From Candidatus Tumulicola scandinaviensis (lineage in GTDB: Bacteria; Vulcanimicrobiota; Vulcanimicrobiia; Vulcanimicrobiales; Vulcanimicrobiaceae): a stretch of 63,880 nt of DNA. The stretch is from positions 1-63,880 of the forward strand of contig PLLA01000093.1 of NCBI GenBank assembly GCA_003140835.1, given 5' to 3'. Of this stretch, positions 24,816 to 32,583 are shown one piece after another. The notes beneath the pieces were generated by a model that saw only the letters and a list, made by a program, of their open reading frames with translations, ran no database searches and was not told the origin of the DNA. Every line of letters starts with the position of its first letter. Within the stretch, counting starts at the first letter, position 1. A program made the position numbers and the translations under genes.

Positions 24816-26354
24816 GTGACCTCGGTAAGCCAATTGTCCTCGGTGAAAACGAACCGTTTATGGGTTGCGCTCATGGCGCTTGGGGCGAACCTCGCGCTTA
24901 CGCTTCCCCTCGCAGCCGTACTGAACATCTGGCAAGACGAAGCCTATACGCTACAAACGACGAGCCGCGGCGTGGGGTATGCGTTCCACCAGGCGATCGG
25001 TTTCGAGCAGAACGCCCCCCTCTATTTCGTCGCCATGTCGCTCTGGCGTCACGCCGGCGACGGCATCTTCTTCTTACGCCTCTTTTCGGTGCTCTGCATC
25101 GCGGCAACGGTCGTGCTGCTTCCGGGACTCGCGCGCAGATACGTTCCAGCGGGCGACGGTATCCTGGTCGCAGCGGTCGTGGCTTGCAATCCGTTCGCCG
25201 TCTGGGCGGCGGTCGAGCTGCGCGTCTACGCGCTGATCGTTTTAATGTCAGCACTCCTGCTGCGGACGTTTTTCGATGCGTTCATGGAGGAGAACCCGCG
25301 TAAAGGGGCTGCGATTGCGTACGCAGCCTGCGTGGTGGTCGCGCTCTATACGCAGTATTATCTGGCGTTTTTAGTCGCGGCCCAGGCTGCCACGTTGCTG
25401 TTTTACAACCGGCGCGCGATGGTCTCGTTCGTGCTGGCCGGCGGTGCGGCCGCGCTCGCGTTCGCGCCGATGCTCGCCATCGTCCCCGGTCAGGTGCAAA
25501 ATTTCAAGAGCATCTTCGCGCCGCCGTCGATCGTGCAAACGTGCATCAACCTTGCGGGCATTGGTTTGCTGTACGTGCTGCCGCTGCCGATTGTGCACGC
25601 GAAGAATGCGTACGTGGTATGCGTCGTCGTTGCGGTGCTCGCCCTGACCGTCGCGCGACCGTCTTTGAAAGCGATCGGAAGGAGCCCGATCGTCGCGATA
25701 ACGGGGTTTGCCTTAGCGTTCTTCGCCGTCGGCACGTATCTGTCGGGCGTCCACGTCCTGGATCGCCACGCCGCTTCGCTGTACGTGCCTGTCACGCTGA
25801 CCGTCTTTGCCGTTCTGACCACCGTTCGGTTGCCGAGCGGACGCCGCGCCGTATTGCTGTGGTCGGCGCTGGTGATGGCCTTGTCGGTCTTCACGCTCGT
25901 TCGGACCTACCGGCCCCTTGCCAAACCCGGCGACTGGGTGCGCGTGGCCGCCTATCTTCAGGCTCACGAGCAACACGGCGAGCCCATCGCGGTCTTCGAA
26001 GCCGAGAACGCCCTGCCGCTTGCCTACTATTACGGCGGCCCCAACCGGATCGTGCCGATCCCGCACGCGGTCGATTTCCAGCGGTACGACATTCGTCGGT
26101 TCGTCATCCACGACGAGGCGGAACTGCGGGCCGCGGTACCGGTCGCGGGGCAATTTTGGCTCGTGACCTCGGGTGAGTGCACGTCGGCCAACGTCCAGTT
26201 CGGCTGCCACCAGCTCGAAGATTTCGTCACTCAGCGCTATCGGATCGGCTCCGACGCGCAATTTTTTGGGACCAGGATTCGCCTGCTCGAGCGATCGGAG
26301 GGCCGTCCCGGGCTCCCGACGGACCGGAAGACCCCTAAAAAATTCGCCCCTTGA
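24816..26354 (+). CDS. GT-C membrane glycosyltransferase (family 39/ArnT-like)
   Basis: A 512-aa membrane protein of the PMT/ArnT-like GT-C fold. The first extracytoplasmic loop has the catalytic acidic motif WQDEAYTLQTTSRG (about residue 40) and AFHQAIGFEQNAPLYF; about eleven transmembrane segments follow, then a soluble C-terminal domain (LPLAYYYGGPNRIVPIPHAVD). It would move a sugar from polyprenyl phosphate to a protein or lipid acceptor outside the membrane. It starts with GTG directly downstream of the promoter described at 24780. Divergent from the GT87-like gene. Confidence 0.84.
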   Translation: MTSVSQLSSVKTNRLWVALMALGANLALTLPLAAVLNIWQDEAYTLQTTSRGVGYAFHQAIGFEQNAPLYFVAMSLWRHAGDGIFFLRLFSVLCIAATVVLLPGLARRYVPAGDGILVAAVVACNPFAVWAAVELRVYALIVLMSALLLRTFFDAFMEENPRKGAAIAYAACVVVALYTQYYLAFLVAAQAATLLFYNRRAMVSFVLAGGAAALAFAPMLAIVPGQVQNFKSIFAPPSIVQTCINLAGIGLLYVLPLPIVHAKNAYVVCVVVAVLALTVARPSLKAIGRSPIVAITGFALAFFAVGTYLSGVHVLDRHAASLYVPVTLTVFAVLTTVRLPSGRRAVLLWSALVMALSVFTLVRTYRPLAKPGDWVRVAAYLQAHEQHGEPIAVFEAENALPLAYYYGGPNRIVPIPHAVDFQRYDIRRFVIHDEAELRAAVPVAGQFWLVTSGECTSANVQFGCHQLEDFVTQRYRIGSDAQFFGTRIRLLERSEGRPGLPTDRKTPKKFAP

Positions 26355-26724
26355 CGGTGGAATCTTTGCCGAATAAGGAGTAACCTGGACTCGTCTGGTC
26401 AATTATAACTACCGCATATCTTTGTGGGGAAGGTGAGTTCGGTGGCGTTTTTATTCGCGATTGTCTTATTATTTGCAAACATGCATCCGGCGGATACGCC
26501 GGGCGGCCCGCTCGATACGCCGGGCGGACCAATCGCTCACGCGTCGGGCCCGGTCGGATCCGGAGCGCACGACTCGCGCTAACGCGGCGATCGTCGTGCT
26601 TTCGAGTTCCCAAAAAAGCTAAGTTTTAAGAAACTTCCAGCCAATCTGAACGTTGCTCTGAAAGGACACTCGATTCTCGGGTGTAACTAGCGCACCTTAG
26701 TTCGGGTGCGATCCGCCGTGCATT
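26355..26724. other. 370-bp intergenic region with a small ORF
   Basis: The gap between the membrane glycosyltransferase and the LuxR-type gene is AT-rich for this chromosome in parts (TCAATTATAAC at 26399-26409, AAGCTAAGTTTTAAGAAAC near 26620). It contains a possible -10 box TATCTT at 26417-26422 and the small peptide gene at 26442-26582. The last 140 bp before the regulator hold no recognisable element other than a short run of A/T; no terminator is clear. Confidence 0.5.
26442..26582 (+). CDS. Small secreted or membrane peptide candidate, 46 aa
   Basis: GTG start with AGGTGA five bases upstream; an earlier in-frame GTG at 26433 would add three residues. The product begins with a hydrophobic segment (AFLFAIVLLFANM) like a signal or membrane anchor, then a duplicated heptapeptide DTPGGPL/DTPGGPI and a Gly/Ser-rich tail ending AHDSR. 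It lies in its own intergenic space, with TATCTT about 20 bases upstream, immediately before a LuxR-type regulator with a large helical sensor. I recognise no family. A signalling propeptide is one possibility; chance ORF is the alternative. Confidence 0.42.
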   Translation: MAFLFAIVLLFANMHPADTPGGPLDTPGGPIAHASGPVGSGAHDSR

Positions 26725-28227
26725 ATGCATCGGTGGCGAGGAGCAATTTTCCAGTTGGGACCGCGAGAGCTATTCAGTACGGGTGAACTTTCCGCATGCG
26801 TTCATGCAACCGCCCAGGCTACGTCTATGCCCGAGCGAGTGTTACACGTTCGCGCCCTCATGCGTCTGGGGCGCCACCGCGAAGCGTTGCAAGCGATCGC
26901 GGAGAGCCACGTGGCGACGCTCGAAGAAGAGGCCCTCTTTCAAGCCTTAGAGTCGTCGTGCCACTCGTTTCTCGGCTCGGTCAATCTCGCGTCCCGGGCT
27001 CTGCTCGGCGTCGGCACGCATGCGTTCGGGCTGGACACGCGCTACGAGGTCGCCCACGCCCGCATGCTGGCGGCGTGGGTGAAGGGCTCGCCGGATGCGA
27101 TGGAGACGGCGCTGCGCGAAGTCGACGTGACTTCGGCGCCGCACCTTTACGGTCACTGGCTGTTCTCGCTTTCTTGGGTCGCATCGTTGCGCGGGGAATA
27201 CCTCGAACAACTGGAGCTTCTCGAACGGGCGGTCAGGCACGTCGCCGCGGTTCCAGCCGCACAGGACGTGAGTTTGCTGGCCAACGCGATGCGATCCATG
27301 ATCCACTTGGTCCGCGAGATTTCCGCGGACGGCACGCTCGAGTTTGCAATAACGATGGCCGAAGCGATCCCGTGGACGCACGATCTCGAAGTGGAGAAGT
27401 TTCTCACGTTCCGCGGCCTCGCGTGGGCGCACGCTCTGCGCGGAGAACACGACAAAGCTTTTCACTACGCGTATTTTGCGCGCGATATCGCCCCGTCGGT
27501 GATGTGGGTCACGGCTTCCTACGCAGATCAAGCCTATCTCGCGAGAATGGCCGGCGAGAACTCGAGCGCCGATGCGCTGCTGCGGCATGCCGTTGCCTGC
27601 GCGAGCGAAACCGATTGGTCGACGATGGGTGAAGAGCGCGTCGCATTGCTCAACTTGATCGAACTTCTTTCCGACCGCGACGCCGAAGCGGGAAACGCGC
27701 TGCTCGCGATCTACGACGGAATCCCGGTGCCGCTCTCGCCGCGATTCGCGCTTTCGCGCGACCGCCGGCTCCGGGCGATGGAAGAGTACGCGCGCGGAAG
27801 CGTGCTGGCCGTTTCCGGCGATCGGAATGCGGCGGTCGATCTTTTAAGCAGTGCGTACGCGACGTTTCAATCGATTCACTACGCGTGGCGAGCGGCGGCC
27901 GCGGCGTTACGCCTGCATGCGATTACCGGCGATGCTGCCTGGTTGGCGTGCGCCAGCGAGTCGGTCGCTGCGTTTCCGCAGAGCTCGGTCGCAAATCAAA
28001 TTCGGACGAAGGCCGCGGTTGCGGACGACACGCGCATCGCCGTACTCACTCCGGCGCAGCGCCGGGTCTTCGGGCTCATCTGCGAGGGGCTGACCGACAA
28101 GCAGGTCGCGCAGAGCCTGGGTATCTCGCCCGAAACGGCCAAAAACCATGCCGCCCGCGTCCGGGCAGCATTTGGAGTTCACTCGCGGGCCGCGCTCATC
28201 GCTGCGGTTCACCGCGAGGCGATGTAA
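26725..28227 (+). CDS. LuxR-family regulator with large helical N-terminal domain
   Basis: A 500-aa protein. Residues about 435-495 form a LuxR HTH (LTPAQRRVFGLICEGLTDKQ, GISPETAKNHAARVRAAF). The rest is alpha-helical with repeated 35-residue-like segments (PERVLHVRALMRLGRHREAL..., EKFLTFRGLAWAHALRGEHD...), suggesting TPR-like repeats as in MalT-type or peptide-binding regulators, but without a NACHT/STAND ATPase. It sits between a small peptide candidate and the polysaccharide export gene, so peptide- or metabolite-controlled expression of the export machinery is conceivable. The ATG at 26725 has no clear ribosome-binding site. Confidence 0.84.
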   Translation: MHRWRGAIFQLGPRELFSTGELSACVHATAQATSMPERVLHVRALMRLGRHREALQAIAESHVATLEEEALFQALESSCHSFLGSVNLASRALLGVGTHAFGLDTRYEVAHARMLAAWVKGSPDAMETALREVDVTSAPHLYGHWLFSLSWVASLRGEYLEQLELLERAVRHVAAVPAAQDVSLLANAMRSMIHLVREISADGTLEFAITMAEAIPWTHDLEVEKFLTFRGLAWAHALRGEHDKAFHYAYFARDIAPSVMWVTASYADQAYLARMAGENSSADALLRHAVACASETDWSTMGEERVALLNLIELLSDRDAEAGNALLAIYDGIPVPLSPRFALSRDRRLRAMEEYARGSVLAVSGDRNAAVDLLSSAYATFQSIHYAWRAAAAALRLHAITGDAAWLACASESVAAFPQSSVANQIRTKAAVADDTRIAVLTPAQRRVFGLICEGLTDKQVAQSLGISPETAKNHAARVRAAFGVHSRAALIAAVHREAM

Positions 28228-28334
28228 GCCGCCTCCGCCTGCCCTTTCGCCTCCCGGCGGGAAGGACTCCCGGACCAGAGCCGCTGCGTCCGCCGGGACT
28301 TCTGGTGGAAGGGCCGGCGCGTTACCATCGAGTC

Positions 28335-29246
28335 ATGTCCCGAGCGCTCGCCGTCGCCATCATCAGCTTGCTGAGCGCTTTTAGCGCGAAGCCGGCGCTT
28401 GCCGGCGACGTCGCAACCGCGGTCACGCCGCAAACCGTCATCCATCCCGGCGATCAGCTCGGCGTGCTGGTTTTCGGCGATCAATCGCTCACGCAGAGCG
28501 TCATGGTGCTTTCCGACGGAACGATCGAGTTTCCGTTGGTGGGTCGCGTCGCCGTCGCCGGAAAAACGCCGAGCGGCGCGTCGACCGTGCTCGCCGAGCG
28601 GCTCAGCCGCTTCGTTCGCCATCCCGTTATTACCATTTCGATCGCCCAGCTTGGCCAGCCGAACGTGCTGGTTTTGGGCGAAGTGAAAACGCCCGGCAAA
28701 TATCAACTTCGTTCGGAGGCGAAGCTTACCGATGCGATCGCCGCTGCCGGCGGCATTTCCGATAGTAACGGGGCATTTCCGGAAGCGCGCGTGGCCGATT
28801 CAAGCGGCAAAGTGACGGTCGTTTCCCTTCAGAATCTGCTGCAACGCGGAGATACGTCGCTCGACATGCCGCTTGCCGAGGGTTCGGTCGTCTACGTGCC
28901 CGGTCCGATTCACTTCACCGTGAGCGTGGCTGGAGCCGTCGATCATCCCGGCGACGTTCAAGTAAACCAGGGCGACCGTCTCTCGATGGCGATCGCCAAG
29001 GCCGGCAACAGCCAAAACGCCCAAGCCGACCTCAATCACGTCCACGTGATACGCATCGGCGCCGACGGCAATCAAACGACGACCGAAGTCAACCTGTATT
29101 CGGTGCTTAAGGGCGGCGACCCGAGTGCGGACGTCGCCCTGGAGAAAGGCGACGTCATTTACGTTCCGCAGGGCGTACGGCACTCGGACATTTTCTCGGG
29201 TATCGGCAGCGGCTTGCTCTATATCCTGACCCGGCTCATCCCTTAA
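28335..29246 (+). CDS. Polysaccharide export protein (Wza/OPX-like, SLBB domains)
   Basis: A 303-aa secreted protein: signal peptide (cleavage likely after PALA, residue about 23), polysaccharide export domain (VIHPGDQLGVLVFGDQSLTQS...DGTIEFPLVGRV) and two SLBB domains (NVLVLGEVKTPGKYQL; VSVAGAVDHPGDVQV) with a short hydrophobic end. OPX proteins carry the polymer across the periplasm and outer membrane with Wzc. No lipobox is seen. It is 7 kb from the kinase gene, separated by the regulatory region. TACCAT lies six bases before the ATG, so the mRNA may be leaderless. Confidence 0.9.
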   Translation: MSRALAVAIISLLSAFSAKPALAGDVATAVTPQTVIHPGDQLGVLVFGDQSLTQSVMVLSDGTIEFPLVGRVAVAGKTPSGASTVLAERLSRFVRHPVITISIAQLGQPNVLVLGEVKTPGKYQLRSEAKLTDAIAAAGGISDSNGAFPEARVADSSGKVTVVSLQNLLQRGDTSLDMPLAEGSVVYVPGPIHFTVSVAGAVDHPGDVQVNQGDRLSMAIAKAGNSQNAQADLNHVHVIRIGADGNQTTTEVNLYSVLKGGDPSADVALEKGDVIYVPQGVRHSDIFSGIGSGLLYILTRLIP

Positions 29247-29940
29247 GCCGCTCGAGAATCGTGCGTGCGCGCACGAAGATTGCATCGAACATCGCCCTCG
29301 TCAGCACGCCGGTGTTGGTGTTCTGGCGGCTCGGGTGATACGAAGCGATCGCGACGATCCGGCGGCTGCCTAAGCTGGCCACGACTTCGCCCGCGTGTTT
29401 GAAGGACGGACGCGGCGGATCGAGCGACCACTCGCGTTGCCGCAACACTTTCAGGATCGCCGAGAATCCAATCGATCCGAGTCCGATCGCCACTCGCAAG
29501 CGTGCGAGCGTCTCGAATTCTTCGAGAAGATACGGAAAGCAGTTGCGCAGCTCTTGGGGCGTCGGTTTGTTTTGCGGCGGAGCGCAACGCAGCGCGGCGG
29601 TGATGAGGCAATCGATCAACTGCAGCCCGTCGTCCCGATCGATGGCGTGCGGCTGCGTCGCGAAGCCGGCACGAAAAAGCGCCGGATACAGAAAGTCGCC
29701 GGACGCATCGCCGGTAAACGGACGCCCGGTACGATTGCTCCCGTGAGCCCCCGGCGCCAGGCCGACGATCATGACGCGCGCGCTCGCGTTTCCGAACGCG
29801 GGAACCGGCTTTCCCCAATACGTGCAGTCCGCGTGAGCTAGTTTCTTGTCGCGCGAGATCTGGGCGGTATACGCGCGCAACTCCGGACAACGCGTGCATC
29901 GCACGACGGCACGTTCCAGCGATTCCAGCGACCTTTTCAT
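29236..29940 (-). CDS. Uracil-DNA glycosylase, type 5-like (UdgB)
   Basis: A 234-aa Fe-S uracil-DNA glycosylase that excises deaminated bases. Iron-sulfur cysteines: CTRC near residue 15-18 and later RCAPP and RNC. Motif A is GLAPGAHGSNRTGRPFTGD and motif B ASYHPSRQNTNTG; the GLAPGAHG...NRTGRPFTGD form without the type-4 Glu points to the type 5 (UdgB) group. The ATG at 29940 is chosen; longer in-frame extension runs into the divergent MFS gene. Its 3' end overlaps the export gene by 11 bp. A TATCAT box lies about 24 bases upstream on its strand. Confidence 0.87.
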   Translation of the reverse strand: MKRSLESLERAVVRCTRCPELRAYTAQISRDKKLAHADCTYWGKPVPAFGNASARVMIVGLAPGAHGSNRTGRPFTGDASGDFLYPALFRAGFATQPHAIDRDDGLQLIDCLITAALRCAPPQNKPTPQELRNCFPYLLEEFETLARLRVAIGLGSIGFSAILKVLRQREWSLDPPRPSFKHAGEVVASLGSRRIVAIASYHPSRQNTNTGVLTRAMFDAIFVRARTILERLKG

Positions 29941-29977
29941 GACCTGCCGAGTTCGCCGTATGGCATGATAGGCTTTC

Positions 29978-31186
29978 ATGGCCGATACCCTGGTTGCCGG
30001 GGGCATCGCACCGGCGACGCTCGATCGCTCGGGCATTACGCTGCTGTCGTTAGCGCACGTCGCGAACGATGCGAACCAGAGCGTGCTGCCGGCGCTCATT
30101 CCGTGGCTCATCGCGCACCGCGGTCTTACGCTGACGTCGGCAGCGATGCTGGTCCTCGCGATGAACCTATCCTCGTCGGTGGTCCAACCGCTCTTCGGCC
30201 ACATATCCGATCGCAAGTCGCTCGCTTGGGTCATTCCGATCGCGCTCGTATTGGCGACGTTCGGGACGGCCACGATCGGCTTCGCGCCGTCGATGCCCTT
30301 CATGTTCTTGGGTGCGCTGATCTCCGGTATCGGCGTGGCCGCCTTTCATCCTGAAGGGTCGCGATACGCAAACTACTTCGGCGGCGAGCGGCGCGCGACC
30401 GCGATGAGCTGGTTTACGACCGGCGGCTACTTGGGTTTTGCCATCGGCCCGATCATCGTGACGCCGTTGCTCTTGGCGTTCGGGTTACACGGAACCGCGT
30501 TTCTGCCGGTTCTCGGCGTAACGTTGGCGGTGTTGCTCGCACGCGAGATGCCGCGCTTCGAACGAGCGCGGCTGCACGCGCATCGCGCGCGGCGCCAACG
30601 GCCCGGGGTCGACGACTGGCGAGGCTTTTCGATCATGACGGCGGTGGTGGCGCTGCGGTCGACGGTGTTCTTTGCCACCGTGACCTTCATGCCGGTGTTT
30701 GCAATCGCCGTCACCCACGTCGACAAGGCACTCGGATCGGTCGCGCTGGCGGCGATGCTGCTCGGCGGGGCGTTCGGCACGCTCTGGGGCGGCCGTCTCG
30801 CCGACCGTCTCGACCGCCGCCGCGTCATCTCGCTTTCACTGCTGTTCACGACGCTGTTCGGGTCGGCAATCGTGCTGGCGGGACTCTACCTGCCGCAGTT
30901 CGCACTCCTGGTGCCGCTGGGCGTGGCTTTCGGCGTCTCGATCGGACTCTCGGCCGGCGTGATCGTCGTCGTGGGACAAGAATATTTACCGCAGCGCATC
31001 GGCATGGCGGCCGGCGTGACGCTCGGATTATCGGTGACAATCGGTGGGTTTGCGGCGCCGCTTTTCGGCGCCATCGGCGACCGGCACGGTCTCATTCCCG
31101 TGTACGCGACGGCGATGGTGTTCGCAATCTTCGCGTTGGCGGTATCGTTCTTCATGCCGAAACCGGCACAGCTCGCCCGGGCCTAA
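29978..31186 (+). CDS. MFS transporter, fosmidomycin-resistance (Fsr)-like
   Basis: A 402-aa, twelve-helix major facilitator. The Fsr-type start LSLAHVANDANQSVLPALIPW, VVQPLFGHISDRKSLAWVI (MFS motif A), VAAFHPEGSRYANYFGG and the mid-protein loop (HRARRQRPGVDDWRG) are visible. Members export fosmidomycin or other small compounds; some are generic drug/sugar efflux pumps. It is divergent from the uracil-DNA glycosylase gene and convergent with trmL, eight bases away, so it is a single-gene unit. Substrate unknown. Confidence 0.87.
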   Translation: MADTLVAGGIAPATLDRSGITLLSLAHVANDANQSVLPALIPWLIAHRGLTLTSAAMLVLAMNLSSSVVQPLFGHISDRKSLAWVIPIALVLATFGTATIGFAPSMPFMFLGALISGIGVAAFHPEGSRYANYFGGERRATAMSWFTTGGYLGFAIGPIIVTPLLLAFGLHGTAFLPVLGVTLAVLLAREMPRFERARLHAHRARRQRPGVDDWRGFSIMTAVVALRSTVFFATVTFMPVFAIAVTHVDKALGSVALAAMLLGGAFGTLWGGRLADRLDRRRVISLSLLFTTLFGSAIVLAGLYLPQFALLVPLGVAFGVSIGLSAGVIVVVGQEYLPQRIGMAAGVTLGLSVTIGGFAAPLFGAIGDRHGLIPVYATAMVFAIFALAVSFFMPKPAQLARA

Positions 31187-31193
31187 GCGGTCT

Positions 31194-31661
31194 TTACGCG
31201 AGGTCCGGAAAGCCGAGTTTTTCGAGGGCGGCGTACGTGGCGATGCCGGCGGCGGTCGACAGATTGATGCTCCGAACGCCGTCCGGGCGCATCGGGATGC
31301 GCAGGGCGCGTTCCGGATAGCGCGCGAGCAAGTCGCGGGGCAAACCTCTGGTCTCCTTGCCGAATATCAGAACGTCGCCGGCGGAGAACGCGGCTTGTGA
31401 ATAGACTCGCTGCGCGCGAGTTGAAAAGAACCAGCGTTGCAGCGACGCGGTTTCCGATAAAAACGCATCGAGCGAAGGATGCACCACGAGCTTAACCTGG
31501 TCCCAGTAGTCGAGTCCGGCCCTTTTTAACTCGCGATCGTCGATGCGGAAGCCCAGCGGTTCGACTAAGTGCAGCGCGCATCCGGTGGCGGCGCATAGCC
31601 GGGCGACGTTGCCGGTGTTGGGTGGAATCTCGGGTTCGACCAGCGCGACGTGCAGCGGCAC
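31194..31661 (-). CDS. trmL: tRNA (cytidine/uridine-34-2'-O)-methyltransferase
   Basis: A 155-aa SPOUT methyltransferase that 2'-O-methylates the wobble base of tRNA-Leu. It shows the expected start HVALVEPEIPPNTGN, then RLCAATGCALHLVEPLGF, DYWDQV, LIFGKETRGLP (SAM knot) and IPMRPDGVRSINLSTAAGI. The frame is open further upstream through the peptidase gene's antisense-like frame; I choose the GTG at 31661 from the family's N-terminus, with TTG 31670 as alternative. It is the last gene of the leftward group headed by the dipeptide epimerase, 28 bp after the peptidase-like gene. Confidence 0.9.
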   Translation of the reverse strand: MPLHVALVEPEIPPNTGNVARLCAATGCALHLVEPLGFRIDDRELKRAGLDYWDQVKLVVHPSLDAFLSETASLQRWFFSTRAQRVYSQAAFSAGDVLIFGKETRGLPRDLLARYPERALRIPMRPDGVRSINLSTAAGIATYAALEKLGFPDLA

Positions 31662-31689
31662 CTCGCCCAACGATGCGAATGGCAGGACG

Positions 31690-32583
31690 CTAGGGCGAGT
31701 CAAGAATGCTCGCGTAGTCGATGCCGCCGGGCGCCACCACGTAGGCCACGCCGTCATTGCGCTGCCAAATGCTTTCGATCGCATCGCGCGCATAGACGAC
31801 CCGCACGTTGGGCGCGGCCGGGTCGTTGATCGCACAGTCGCCGGCGGATGTGAAGCCGCACAACACGGCGAGGTGGCCGTCGGAGTGCTCGAGCGGCGCG
31901 TTCGGCAGCTCGCCGTCGCGCCACGAATACGAGATGGCAACCGGAAGGTTTCGCTCGATCAGCCGTTGCGCGTGGTCGAGGTTTCGTAAGTGCGCGACCA
32001 CTCCGCGCAAACCTAGGCTGCCGCTATACGCCACGTTGAACGACCAGTTTCCGGTACCGTTGTAGGACCGGTCGAACACGGCGCGCGCGGTGTCGTCGAC
32101 CGCAACGTCGATTCCGTGATAGGCGTTGATCATCGACAGGCTGGCCGGGCTGCACCACCCGCGCTCGCCCTCACTTACGTATTGCGAGCGAGCCGGAACG
32201 TCGAGGATGAAGGCGTCGCGAGCATATGGGAGCGACGGTCGCGGACGTGCCGGCGACGAAAAGGCGATCAGGGAGAAATCTATCTCCCAAGCGCGCACGT
32301 CGATTCCGTCGAAGGGTTGTTCGGCGCGAATCACGTCGACGTCGACGCGCACGCCTTCGTGTTCGGGGCTGAACGACGTCGAGCCGTTGGGGTGCCAGAG
32401 CGCGTAGTCTAGCCACGGCGTCGCCGGCACGTGCGCCCGCAGCAGGCGAAATGCGATGCGACCGGTCGGCGCGTAGGTGTTCCAACTGAGGACGCCGCCG
32501 CGGGCGGGTTCGAACAGGAGCCGTGCCGACTCGCGCACGTTGGTGGCCTGCGTATAGCCGCTGGGAAGGCTTAAATGCTCCAT
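31690..32583 (-). CDS. Peptidase C39-like family protein
   Basis: A 297-aa protein with a papain-like C39_2 domain (PF13529) in its second half: catalytic Cys in GWCSPASLSMINAYHG, His in DGHLAVLCGF and Asp/Asn in AINDPAA. The N-terminal half is beta-rich (SARLLFEPARGGVLSWNTY) and unassigned. No signal peptide is clear. Members cleave or transpeptidate small peptides. Here it follows an oligopeptide-binding protein, a DUF1611 protein and a dipeptide epimerase, so processing of murein-derived peptides is a reasonable inference. The ATG at 32583 lies inside the last 13 bases of the upstream gene. Confidence 0.82.
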   Translation of the reverse strand: MEHLSLPSGYTQATNVRESARLLFEPARGGVLSWNTYAPTGRIAFRLLRAHVPATPWLDYALWHPNGSTSFSPEHEGVRVDVDVIRAEQPFDGIDVRAWEIDFSLIAFSSPARPRPSLPYARDAFILDVPARSQYVSEGERGWCSPASLSMINAYHGIDVAVDDTARAVFDRSYNGTGNWSFNVAYSGSLGLRGVVAHLRNLDHAQRLIERNLPVAISYSWRDGELPNAPLEHSDGHLAVLCGFTSAGDCAINDPAAPNVRVVYARDAIESIWQRNDGVAYVVAPGGIDYASILDSP

